This document shows positions 13,234 to 25,041 of a stretch of 64,000 bases of DNA, one piece after another. Numbering within the stretch: the stretch's first letter is position 1; each line of letters opens with the position of its first letter. Position numbers and translations under genes: made by a program. The notes below the pieces were generated by a model that was not told where the DNA came from, did not search any database, and was given only the letters and a program-made list of their open reading frames with translations. This stretch comes from Lamellibrachia satsuma (lineage: Eukaryota; Annelida; Polychaeta; Sabellida; Siboglinidae), in the NCBI GenBank assembly GCA_033239005.1, contig BSQZ01000034.1, positions 6,705,001 to 6,769,000 on the forward strand, written 5' to 3'.

Positions 13234-13542
13234 AACTATATCTAATACATTTTCTCCCCTGGTTGGTTCTAGTACGTGCTGAGTAAGAAAGCTATCCTGG
13301 ATTATACATAGAAATTGTTGATCCTCAATCCCTGTGCTCTAGAGAATTCCATTGTATGTGTCCATGGTTAAAATCTCCCATTATGATACATTCCCCTTTA
13401 CTAACTTCCTTTATAGCGTTTTTTATTTTTGTGTTGTCTTCTTCGTTTATGTTTGGACTTCGGTAAATTAATCCAATAGTTAATTTTGAATTCCTTGTCC
13501 AACGATATTATATCTGCACCCTCTACTAACATTAAAAAAAAA

Positions 13543-13634
13543 CAGAATAGATAAAAACTGGGTTAAGATATGGGCAAACTAAGGAAAGGCTTATCTCTAG
13601 CCTTACAAATGCTCGTTATTTGTAAGTATAAGTG
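13543..13634. repeat. Dispersed duplicate, copy 1
   Basis: About 92 bp, from an AGAATAGATAAAAACTGG word through CTTATCTCTAGCCTTACAAA to TTATTTGTAAGT. It is nearly identical to 14,482-14,573 in the same orientation. Confidence 0.85.
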
Positions 13635-14043
13635 TAGTATATGAATTGCAGAATCAAATTTCTGTAACGCCGGCTGCTTTTAGTTTTAAAAATGTCGGTA
13701 GATTAGAAGAAATTACACACTGTCACTGACATAGTTGTGGCATGTCATATAACCACTCACATGGTTATCAGCTTATTATCCTTTGTATTAATTTACTGGA
13801 AGAAGCAAACATATTAAATCCTTATAGTACACAAACATATTAGATATTCTCTGGACAAGAGTTGGTATTGGTAAAATTTCACATACTTGATCATTTTTCT
13901 GCATATTGAATACAGTGATGCCATAGAAGCTTATCTCCAAGAAGCAGCTTTTCTCGCAGGCCCTTAGCCAGAAATAAAATTTTGCCAGTCTTGAACATTC
14001 TAAAAAACCTGAAGCGTGCGAATGGCTTCCGTGGAAGCCGTTG

Positions 14044-14230
14044 CGTCTATGACAGCCATTATTGGCCTAATTCAGTTTTTTCAGTGGAATGCCAATGCTG
14101 GTTGATATAGTGACATCCATTATTGGTCCATTTTGTTTTTGCACTGGTAAGCCAATGCAAGTTGAACAAATGTCAAATGACAGCCATTAGTGGCATAATT
14201 TTTTTTTTCAATGGCAGGCCAATCGAGTCT
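14044..14230. repeat. Three diverged copies of a 60-75 bp unit
   Basis: The words GACAGCCATTA(T/G)TGG, a T-rich stretch and GCCAATGC/GCCAATCG recur three times at similar spacing. This looks like an old local triplication. Confidence 0.6.
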
Positions 14231-14481
14231 TACTAGCTGTGCAGCGAGGTTGGCGTAATTACCTACACAGTAATACTAATAGAAGAAGAGTCAACACATG
14301 AAGGTTCACGAAAAAGTAACTTGATACTTTATTTTAAATATATAAACATGGAAGTAATGTTTGAAGCATCTTAAGAATTTATGTTCATGCATGCAAATAC
14401 GTCTAATATCAACAAATGTGATTACAATCACACTCAAAATCAAATGCTTGACACTAAAAGTAAAACAAGACAGCAAATTAA

Positions 14482-14573
14482 AATAGAATAGATAAAAACT
14501 GGGGTAAGATATGAGCAAACTATAAAAGGCTTATCTCTAGCCTTACAAATGCTCATTATTTGTAAGTGTAAGA
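14482..14573. repeat. Dispersed duplicate, copy 2
   Basis: Same orientation and nearly the same sequence as 13,543-13,634, about 940 bp away. No target-site duplication is obvious. Confidence 0.85.
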
Positions 14574-15579
14574 TAGAACTCTCAGTAATATTACTAGTTT
14601 TGAAAGTAATACATAGAACTATTACTTCTTTGATAAAACAGCAACCATCCAGGTTCAATATTGCCTAGCATTGGACAAAAAACAATATGACTTAATCATT
14701 CGTGGTTTGCCTGCCGTTTAAGATGAGGAACCGGGAAACTGCTGCCGATAGTAGGGCCTACACACCAGTTTTGTATGTGAATCAGAGCAAGAATCAGACC
14801 AAATTTCGAAGTTTATCGCGCTTGGCCACTGCAGAGTGCCTGCGGTGGGCAACAATACAGTAGCGTCTTGGTTACTAGCGACATACACATCAACACTATG
14901 GATCTCCACCACCAACCAGCCAAAAGATGCTGACACGGACTGTTCAGGGACGATCGCAGGAACGCTGCTTTTATTCACGTTTACGAAAAACGCATCGATT
15001 GTTGTGAACTTTGGCATTGACGTATCACATCTTTCCACTCGCTTGGCCGGTGCCATTATGAACTCGCCCCATGACAACTGGGTCATAGGATTGTTTCTTC
15101 AAATGAGAGTGCCAATGGCAATGGATAGGCACTATGAAAGGCCACAGAAACGCGTTTCCCAACCAATGACATACATGATTATAATTAATAGAGATCAAAC
15201 GCAATATATTTATTTTACAACAATGTCAAGGTTTAAAATATATAGCCTTAAAGATCGGCAGTATCCGGTATTCTGCTGCTGACAACATTCGTCGAATCAC
15301 GACTACGTGCGCTAAGCCTAAGAGTCACTAAAACAGTTCAAACAATTTTATTATGAAAAAATCTCGTTGTAAAAAATATAGGTGTTTTATTTTTATATTA
15401 CATGTCGTGGTAAGACATTTGCCCGTCTTCAAGACGGGCAGACGGGTCCATGGCTAAGCCTAAGGGCCTGTTTCTCAGTCAGAAACCTCCAGTTAATATC
15501 TACACTAAACAAACAGTGGTACTATTGGAAACGGTTCCAGGTTGTTTTGGCGATGTTACCGCTTTGGCAGCAATTTCTT
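14574..15579. other. Unassigned stretch with weak antisense open frames
   Basis: Overlapping frames exist on both strands at about 14,718-15,282. The minus frame has a fairly balanced amino-acid composition, but it has no recognisable motif and no convincing splice context, so it is not called as a gene. Confidence 0.3.
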
Positions 15580-16110
15580 GGACGCTTTGACAAATTAGTT
15601 GGTCGCTTCGGCAGCATTGGTCGCTTCTGCGGCGAAATTCTTGGTCGCTTCAGCAGTGAAATAAATATATGTGTAATGTGGCATGGTCTGTGCATGTGAC
15701 CATAGTCTGGCACGCACATTTCATTTTATTATAAAATATGGCACTATATTTGTTATAAATCACATGATGAAAGTTCAAATGCAAGTCAGTGCATTTAATT
15801 GCATTTTAAAAAAAAATGCATTTGTATCACTTTGTTTGCATCGCAGTTAAATGCATGGACTATTTTTATATTATTCGTGTTTGAAATAGGCGTAAGCATT
15901 TGAAAAATCAATTATTTTTTATTAATTTTTAAAATAGTATTTGCATTTGACCATATTGGAGCTAAAATAAAACAGTATTTGCATACAAATACTTTAAAAG
16001 TATTTTTCACGTACTTTGAAATTCGCACTGGCAGTGATACTATTTTGGCTAAATTCCTTTCGTGAAACAGTGCCAAAGTTACCAAATTCACTGCCGAAGC
16101 GACCTAATTG
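15580..16110. mobile_element. Small inverted-repeat element (MITE-like)
   Basis: The left side has several GGTCGCTTC words, ending GGTCGCTTCAGCAGTGAAAT (15,642-15,661). The right side, 16,084-16,102, is its near-complement (AATTCACTGCCGAAGCGACC). The roughly 420 bp between them is AT-rich. This is typical of a non-autonomous DNA transposon or fold-back element. Termini and target duplication are not defined. Confidence 0.5.
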
Positions 16111-19100
16111 TCCTGTCGACGAGACCAAGAAAGTTTGGATGCGTCGGCTAGCTGAAGCAGTGTCGCTGATGAAGCATTCAGTTACCTAGAAAACCATACT
16201 ATTTACCAGTCCAGGTCATAATCCTTTTATTTGTTTGAACCAGGAAGCCACAATGAAAGGGTCATTCGTCAGTTAGCAATAATCTGTGTTTTTTAGTTTC
16301 TCAAGGGACAGTTTCAAGAACTGCTAGCTGAGTCTTCTTCTGAGTAAACAAGGACCCATGGTGACTCAAATCAGACAGCCCGCACCAGTCTGGTGCCAAT
16401 TTGCAGCCTAGTTGCTTAAAGTTCAAATGGGATATTGAGCCCTGGAGATTGGCTAATCCAACCTCTCTGCAAACAATAGTTGTGGTCCCTCTCTCCCATT
16501 AAACTGGGTGGAACCTCTAACTACTCTGCTCCAATCAAACTGGTGCACCCATCATGCTCAGTTATCTAGCTCCTCCCACACCCCAGTGGAACAGGTCAAT
16601 AAATAGACAGCTCTCATTAATCATTCAGTTCTGGATTTAATTGACATGATTTGACATTGTGATCTCCTGTCACTCCTATTGCGAAATCTATAGACCTTAA
16701 GTACCAATGCATCTCATTCATTTGTACACCTCAATAGTAGTTATTAAATACATTTCAGCGTATTTGACCCCAAGTCTAGTAAGATAGTTTAACCCATTAG
16801 GCCCCAGCATTTTATAAAAACATGTTCCCTTGTTCCCAGGATTTCTGGCAAATTTTCGAGCGATTTTACTTCCTTGTGTTCAAAAATCTGTAGAAAAAAC
16901 TATTCAATATTGACACTTACAAGTTGTTTATTTTGAAGAGTAGTAATTTCTCCACATGCATGTATACATAGAAATAGGATATATTAATAAAATGTTGACA
17001 TTTGATCACAATTTGCAAAGACAAAATAGTAAATTTGTTAAAACTTTGAAAGTTATTCTACCTTGCGACTGACATTTGCTATAACCCTATGCAACCCAAT
17101 GAAGAAAATGTAGCTATATGTGTTAGCTTTGCATCACCAAAAATTATAAAATTCTGATGGTTATTTTTCAGGTTACATCATATTTGGTCGTGAAAAATAT
17201 AGAAATAAAAATTTTTTAGATGGCGTGAACAAAACCGATGCAAATCAAGATGTCCAAAAGGGCAGCCCATGCACGTAATGAGCGCATGTTGTTGCAAAAT
17301 GTATCCACTAGGGTGTGGCAAAATTTGGTAGCGTTTAGTTCAATACTTAATCGCCAGGATTTTTTTTAATAATGTGTCCTGTATGCGGTTGTTACAGGCT
17401 CTAATGGGTTAATATGATTTGACCGTTATCCTTTTAAGTAGAATGGACATTTCAACTTGAATATCATGTTTACATTGCGTGATGAACCGCAAGGTTGACG
17501 TTATATAACAATCAAATTATATGAAAAAAAATTTGGTTTTTCAAAATGCATTTGGTTGACCAGTGAAGATGTTAGAATAAAATTAATATAGTTTCTACAA
17601 TATAATATGATTTTATGATATAAACGATCAGACTTTGTACTTTAGTAAGCACACTATAATTTTATTGTAATATTCTTTATTTCTCACCAACAACGGCAAC
17701 CATGACAAGTTCTCTTTACCTCATTTCCATACCACCAGGTCTCGCGCCTCCTGAAACTCGCACTCTACATGCACTTCGGGGAAGGGGGTGTCACTACCAG
17801 AGAATCCTACAGTACCTTTAGAAAGAAGTCAACAACTGTTCCATAACATTCACATAGATTGGCATGGTCTATTCAAATTGCTGGTCTATTCACACAAGCG
17901 AACACATTCATACAAGCTGTATAGTTGACACAATACCTCAGGTGTTCTGCATGGCATCAATCCAAGCAACCTATTCTAGTCAATGTGATGAATGGCTTTG
18001 AGTGTAAATCAGATAAGGATGGGTATTCCAAGAAACCATGATGACATCAGCAAGACAGAAATAGTATTTTATTGTCTCCAAATGTACTTGATATTTCATC
18101 AAGTTCATTTGGTCGAGTAACATTCTAAATATCTCCAAATCACAAGTACTGAAATATTGTGTTCAAATACTTGTTCTTGTCCAGAAACCTGATATCTAAA
18201 TGGCATTGATGAATTTGAAATCAATAGATATGGATGAGCATGGGTTCATTAAATGTGGTGATTAGCTTTTCTTTCCGAAGCAGCTGTTCCCGTTTAGCTT
18301 TTACACTTAAGTATACTTCATTTAAATTGCAATAAACTTTAAAAGACCTTCCTCAATTCATTAAGCCCTTCCAGAATCAGGTCCATTGATGTTCACATTG
18401 GTAGTGTGTGATTAGTGATATTGTACTAGAGGTAATCTCTATTAATGTGACAATGGGGGTTACCAATTAAGAATACACTAACAACCAAATTGAGTTTACT
18501 ACAATAGCATTTTATTTACACTACCCTACTAATAACCCATTCCAAACATTAAACCAACTGGCAATGAAACACTTAAATCATTTGGTCTCACAGACAGAGG
18601 GTCCCTGGCACACCCCAAACTTTAAACTGCTAACAATAAACCTCAACTACCATAACACTATCTGACAGACTCCCTGGCCAGTTATGACACTGCCTGATGA
18701 CACACCAGCTACTCCTAGGCAATCACTCCTGCCTCCAAACAACTCCCAGAGTCTCCTCTCTACCTAAACTTATATTACCTTGAATGAAAGATTAGCAAAT
18801 GGGTATCACCCATAATTCCACCCAACCTCTGGACCATCAATCTCTAGCTGTAAATGATATGAATTGATAGTTGGGTTTCCCTTAAGAGAAGGTGTCAGGT
18901 TGTGAATCAGTTGTCATTAATCCTGCATTAGGATTAATGACCACCAGGCTTATCTACTACAGACTTCTAATAAAGGGTCCAGCCATCACTGTTACAGTCC
19001 ATCAAGGGAATAGATGTTAGCCACCTGCATGTTTCATCACCATCCTACCCTTCTATATAATTTCTATCATTCCTAGATATATATATATATATATTTAAAT

Positions 19101-20403
19101 AACCCCTACCACAATATGTGCAGTCAGTTTAATGAAAGAGTGCGTCATTTTGTTAAAATCATCAAAATAATTTATTTTGATCATGTAATGTATGTGCCAG
19201 TTTGATTTAATTAGTTTTTAACAGCTAATTAATCAACGTACAAGTGTATTAAACCTAGATTAGTGCTGCCCTTCAACCCTGACATTTGCAAAATTGCTCT
19301 GTCATTGAAGGTCAACATAATTAGTCAACTGAGGGAAACATGGATTTGGCCCAGCTCCAAGAGAACTTGCAAACTGGGCAAGAAAGTGCTAGCAGAAGTC
19401 ATTGTCCAACAGTTGAGACCAATGGTAAAGCGTATTGGACATTTAAGCAATCACAGTACCTGATTTTTGGAATCTGGGAGTATAAATACCCCAGAGGATG
19501 GATTGCACGGGGGGGGGGCACAAACTACATTTTAGGCATCCAAATTATCAGTAAGGGTGGTCCTGACGGGTCATACTTGCTTCAAGTTTAGACATCAAAA
19601 TTACCGGTCAGATTTAACCATGTTTTGTTTTAATCTTGTAGACATTATGTGTCTAAGTGATGTTTACATTCAATACTTTTCTACACTTCAGTAGTACTCT
19701 ATACTCATTGGTCGAGTGAGTACAAATTCAGTTATAAATCTCGACCTGGTGCGCGCAAAGAAGACAGATAATTAAAACACATCAACATATGTGAGAAATG
19801 CCTCCCGGACCATTGCATGTGACCCCGAAGATGATAAGATGGGGGAGGCATATATCTTACAATTAGACTGGGTAATTTGTAATTTATGACTAGCCTCATG
19901 CTAAAGTATGCAGGCAATAAAAGGCTAGTTTTGCCCCTTTTGTTTGCCAAATTTTGACCAGACCCGGTCAGAAATAATTTAATAGTTTGTTTTAATAGTT
20001 TGTCCAATGATTTCACCGAAACTAAATAACACATTTGCACAAACGAGCCAGAATGTGGTTACTAAATCGGTCCAATTTTGTGTGACATGAATCTGAAATG
20101 AGACAAGCCAAAAATTAATGCTGACCTTTAAATTAATCCCACGATGAGTCCATTATGCTGCATTAGTACATTCTCTGTCTGGCAATAACACAGGTTGAAA
20201 GAGCAGTTTTATGAAAAGTCTATTGAAATCTACAGATTTTATGAAAATGTCTAGCAGAATATTATATAGAAAACAATAGAAACTACAAATTCTATAGCTA
20301 TGTCTGCAACTATTGAACACACTTAGGTGATGATTTAGTCAATTACCGATTTGTTTCATATATATTAACAGGAAACTAATTAAATATGTGTTTGACTTGA
20401 CAG
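16111..20403. other. Intergenic sequence upstream of the Tudor-domain gene
   Basis: About 4.3 kb of AT-rich sequence. A short (TA)n lies at about 19,078-19,095, plus G-runs near 19,510. Any promoter, 5'-UTR exon or further N-terminal exon of the downstream gene should lie here or left of it, but I could not support one. Confidence 0.45.
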
Positions 20404-23400
20404 GCTCCCTGGTGCCACATCAGGTGATATAGAGGGCGTTGTCATGGCAACGGCACAATTGAGAGTCATCGTCACCCGCGCGATCGACCCTTTCAACTTC
20501 TGGGCGCGTATTGGAACAGGTAAGTGTCATCAGAAACTGAGATGTCCAACCTTAAGATAATAACTATTTAGTAATTTTAATTGTGTGTGTTTTAATTTAT
20601 AAAAAAATCCTTTTAATATATCTTGGTAATAATTTTAACTGTGTTTGTTTTTATGTATTATTTTAAATAGATTTAGCAACATATTCAATGTAAACTATGT
20701 AACAGAAATTATATAATTGAAATGTAACAGAAATGTTGTAATATTAAGTATTGTGACACTGTCACGCAATGGTCGTGTAAATAAATAATACCATTGGAGA
20801 TGATTGGACTATAACAGGCAGTTAACATGTTTAATTTGCATTCCATTACTGAATGTATATCATATACAGTACATACATATCAAATTTCATAATTACCAAA
20901 ACAAAAAAATTAATAATAACCAATGCCTCGCTACACTGCGAGTATAACTCAAATTAAGATCAAATAACAATGAAAACGATTCACATTATCGCTCGAACGC
21001 GGTTCACCTATCGCTTGATAACGATTCACCTATCGCTCGAACACCGTCGACACACTACTTGTGTCACTGGTTCCCAGACAGTCAATCTTTTCTTGCCGCT
21101 CAACCGACCACACCCTCACACGATGCTCCATCTCGCCCTCTGCTGCATATATGTCTCTCGGCTATTCAGCCTAAGCTGGTTCTGTATGATACAATTTAAC
21201 CCAATCACCACGCTGACAGAAAATAATTACCATATACACGTGAATAACAACACAATGATAATCATATCAATTTACCATTTAAATTATACCAAATACGATT
21301 ACAAGGTGTGTCACCCGACAAGCTCTATGCCAACAATGGCCAACACGCTTTACGCAAATAATGGCTTAATTCTATGGTAATTCTAAAAACCATATTTACA
21401 GTAGATGACCCTTCAACTTCTAACATGTATTAACACATAGGACATATGAATATATCTAAATATATACACACATATTATCAGCTAACAACGTAATAGATAA
21501 AACTTACGCCAGTTGCTTCTGGCATTGTTCAAATTGTGCTGCGTCACACCATTTGTTACATCTGCTCCTTGCACACTTCCAACCGAGTTATTTTCTCGTA
21601 ACTTTGTTAGCTTCACGCAGCTTTCTACTGACACAATTTCAGTATAGTCACTTTCTACTGACACAATTTCAGTATATGTTTTATGAATCGCAGTATAGTT
21701 GCCTTCTCACAACTTATCACCGGCCATCTCTTAACTATTGTAGTATAGTTGCCTTCTTGCAACTTTTCACCGGCCGTCTCTGAACTATTGCAGCCGCCTC
21801 CTCGCGAACCACAATCGACCGACTGTCTCTTAACTATTGCAGCCGCCTCCTCGCGAACTACAATCGAGCGACCCCGGTTAGAACAGTCTCCAGCGTATAT
21901 ATAGTCTACCAGTCAATGATATGCTTCAGTAAACATTACCCGCCTGTTACATAACATAATACCCATTGTTAGGATTACCGCCCAGCCTGGCTCGACAATA
22001 GCTGCAGAAAACCTTGTTACATAAGATAGTGGCTATCACTAGGACTCTAGTATAACCATAAAATAAATGTATAATATACACATTGTCACAAGAGGGGTGT
22101 GTGTAGCATAGTAAATGTTGTAACATAAATGTTATGACATAAGTTATGTAGCATAAAACAGATAATAAAGTGCAAATGCTGAAACAAATTATATAACTTT
22201 AATATTGTACACAAATGCTGTAGTATAAATGCAGTAACACCTGTAACAACGGCTGGTTCTCTCCTTTACAGATGCGAGTCTTGCCCAGTTCGATGAGTTT
22301 GAGAACTTAGTCGATGATTACTGCAGTGCCTTTGAAGCAACGCATGAACAATGCGGTCCCCTTCGCACCAATCAGCTCATCCTCGTAAAATGCTCCACCA
22401 CTGGCAGGTGGCGCCGTGCAGTGGTCGTGTCCGTCGACAGGTCAGCTGGTTACTTGTAATACACTTACATTCAAACATAGTTTTTTGCTGATGATTTGGT
22501 GATTTTTTGCAGTTCTGCAAACTGGTATTCGACAGTTTCAACCTATTAAGCGTACACGTCCTAATTAGCAGACGCCCCTCTTTTATTAGTAGGCTGATCA
22601 TTTGATGGTTTCAGAAATACCTGCTCAATAAAACAATGCAGGAGTAGCAAACCAATCACTAATTGTTGGGATGTCCCATTGGGGTGGCTATGGTTTCACA
22701 CATTTCTAGCACACACAAAGGGCATTTCAGATATGTGCAGGCAGGTAACACATGTTATCTTAGAGTAGGAGCTGTAACCTGTATTGAAAGTCAGCTCATC
22801 ACACCCCATAGTTTGATTTGAGCAGAATTTTTTTTCAAATTGCCATTTGCCACACGTCATGATAACTTTTCCATGCAGACCCTTTGTTCAAATTTGGACA
22901 AATGTTCTCACCTTAGATCTTCTGTGTATCAATGTATGTTTAGCTTCTACAAAGACCGAGTTCATATACAATTCTAGAGTTGAATTGAAGACCGCATTGG
23001 AAGTAAAACCAGATCGCACTAGCACAAGAAAAATAGGTTCAAATCATATCATTTCAATTTCTATTCAACTTACTCAAAATCTTTTGATTCAAATTCAAAT
23101 TCCGCTTGGTAAAAATCTTTCAATTCAAATTCAGGAATTTAATTGAATAATTCCAATTCATTTTTGAATTCACCCCAGCCCTTGATACAGTGCTCTGTAA
23201 GATTGTACCTTTACATAGTACACCCATTTAGACCCAAATAACAAGTTTGGTTTGCTATTGATGGCTGATGTGTTACTTTACCCGTATGTTGCCAGTGAGG
23301 CGGACGAGGTGGACGTGTTCTATGTGGACTACTCAACCACAGAGTTCGTGCCACTGACCTCCATCGTGGACGTCGTGCCGAGTCACTTCGAAGCCTTCCC

Positions 23401-25041
23401 ACGACAAGCCTGGAAGTTTACACTCACTGGCATGAAACCTGTAAGTGACAAGGACATCATGTTGGGGGTTAAAGGTCATCTGATATGATTGGATATGAGA
23501 TCATGTTAAGAAAAAATTTAATTTTAACGTGATTAAAATGCAGTGTATTAGATGAAAGTGAAATGTGTTTCTTTTGATTATTTTAATAGTTCCTGTATTC
23601 ATTCAAGGTTAGATTACCATTGGTTTGAATACTAGGAATTTATTTATCTGTGATAGAATTATTCGATATTGCTTAGTATGTCATCCATTCATGAATAAAT
23701 TATATGTGATGCCAGTAAGAACCATTCGATGGCCATTCACTTATTCAAACATTTGTTATATTATCCAGCAGATTAACATAGAAACTTGCCTGCCAGTGAC
23801 CAGTTGTTTCCCACAGATTGCTCAGATCTGGATAAGTCGAGCGGTCAGCTACTTCACAACGCTGGTCCTTGGTCAACAACACGATGTCCAGCTTCTGCAC
23901 ATGGACGGGGCAACAGTGGTTGTGGACATTCTTATACGGTATGAGCCATAGCTGCAGTTTTTGAAACTCTAACAACCTGGGTTGTATTATCAGTGGTCGG
24001 TTGTTGCCAGATGTGTCATGTGGTACATCACATGGTTGTATTATCAGTGGTCGGTTGTTGCCAGATGTGTCATGTGGTACATCACATGGTTGTATTATCA
24101 GTGGTCGGTTGTTGCCAGATGTGTCATGTGGTACATCACATGGTTGTGTTATCAGTGGTCGGTTGTTGCCAGACGTGTCATGTGGTACATCACATGGTTG
24201 TATTATCAGTGGTCGGTTGTTGCCAGATGTGTCATGTGGTACATCACATGGTTGTATTATCAGTGGTCGGTTGTTGCCAGATGTGTCATGTGGTACATCA
24301 CATGGTTGTATTATCAGTGGTCGGTTGTTGCCAGATGTGTCATGTGGTACATCACATGGTTGTGTTATCAGTGGTCGGTTGTTGCCAGACGTGTCATGTG
24401 GTACATCACATGGTTGTGTTATCAGTGGTCAGTTGTTGCCAGATGTGTCGTGTGCTACATCACATGGTTGTATTATCAGTGGTCGGTTGTTGCCAGACGT
24501 GTCATGTGGTACATCACATGGTTGTGTTATCAGTGGTCGGTTGTTGCCAGATGTGTCATGTGGTACATCACATGGTTGTGTTATCAGTGGTCAGTTGTTG
24601 CCAGACGTGTCATGTGCTACACCACATGGTTGTATGATCAGTGGTCGGTTGTTGCCAGGTGTGTCATGTGATACATCACATGGTTCTATTGATTGGGTAT
24701 ACACTGGTACTTTCTTTATACTTCCTTCCTTTATTTTGTCGCATTATCTTGTTTTTATGAGCCTGTTTATGTGAGATAAAAAAACGTCATCCCATTAAGA
24801 GCTCACTCCACTTTATGTGAAATAATAAATTGTAAGATTAAAACTGTGTGTTTTTGTTACAAACATATGTAAATTATGCACATGTACGCACGCGCGCACG
24901 CACGCACATATATCTAAAATTTCATGGAGTAGATGATGGTACCACATTCTCTAAGGTATCGCTGTTATATTATTGTTTCTCAGAGAAGGTGAAAAAGTGA
25001 CCTCTCTGAGCAGTCTGCTGGTCAGTGAAGGTTTTGCATTG
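20404..25041 (+). CDS. Exons 1-5: extended Tudor domain
   Basis: The exon 1 segment LRVIVTRAIDPFNFWARIG matches the start of an extended Tudor domain (the ...SPFxFWV-type strand). Exon 2 supplies the helix (FDEFENLVDDYCSAF) and the first core strands (ILVKCSTTGRWRRAVVV). Exon 3 holds the hallmark VFYVDYSTTEFVPL. Exons 4 and 5 give the C-terminal SN-like half (HDVQLLHMDGATVVVDI, VTSLSSLLVSEGFAL). Compared with the usual family pattern, the aromatic in WYRA is Arg here and the Asn of DYGN is Thr, so dimethyl-arginine binding is doubtful. Introns 3-5 of this block hold the 54-bp and 25-bp arrays. Confidence 0.85.

Larger units (their letters stand above)
10905..13515 (-). mobile_element. 5'-truncated non-LTR retrotransposon (LINE copy 1)
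   Basis: On the minus strand it carries an endonuclease remnant followed by a reverse transcriptase, then a 3' end with a tandem AAATCTTGTT tail. Endonuclease signs are an IMGDFNH-type segment (13,360-13,390) and GNSDHNQIHFD (about 13,160-13,190). The domain order, RT motifs and short repeated 3' tail fit the CR1/Jockey side of the LINE tree, but the clade is not resolved. Three further copies of the same family occur in the window. The copy is broken by frameshifts near 12,300 and 13,335, so it is not autonomous as read. Confidence 0.88.

Noticed and set aside
14718..15282. Possible antisense pair of small genes
   Set aside because: No recognisable motif, no supporting splice sites, and both strands are open. 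Too weak to call.
23982..24774. Three overlapping plus-strand frames of 214-257 codons
   Set aside because: The 54-bp array keeps all three frames open. It is intronic between exons 4 and 5 of the Tudor gene.
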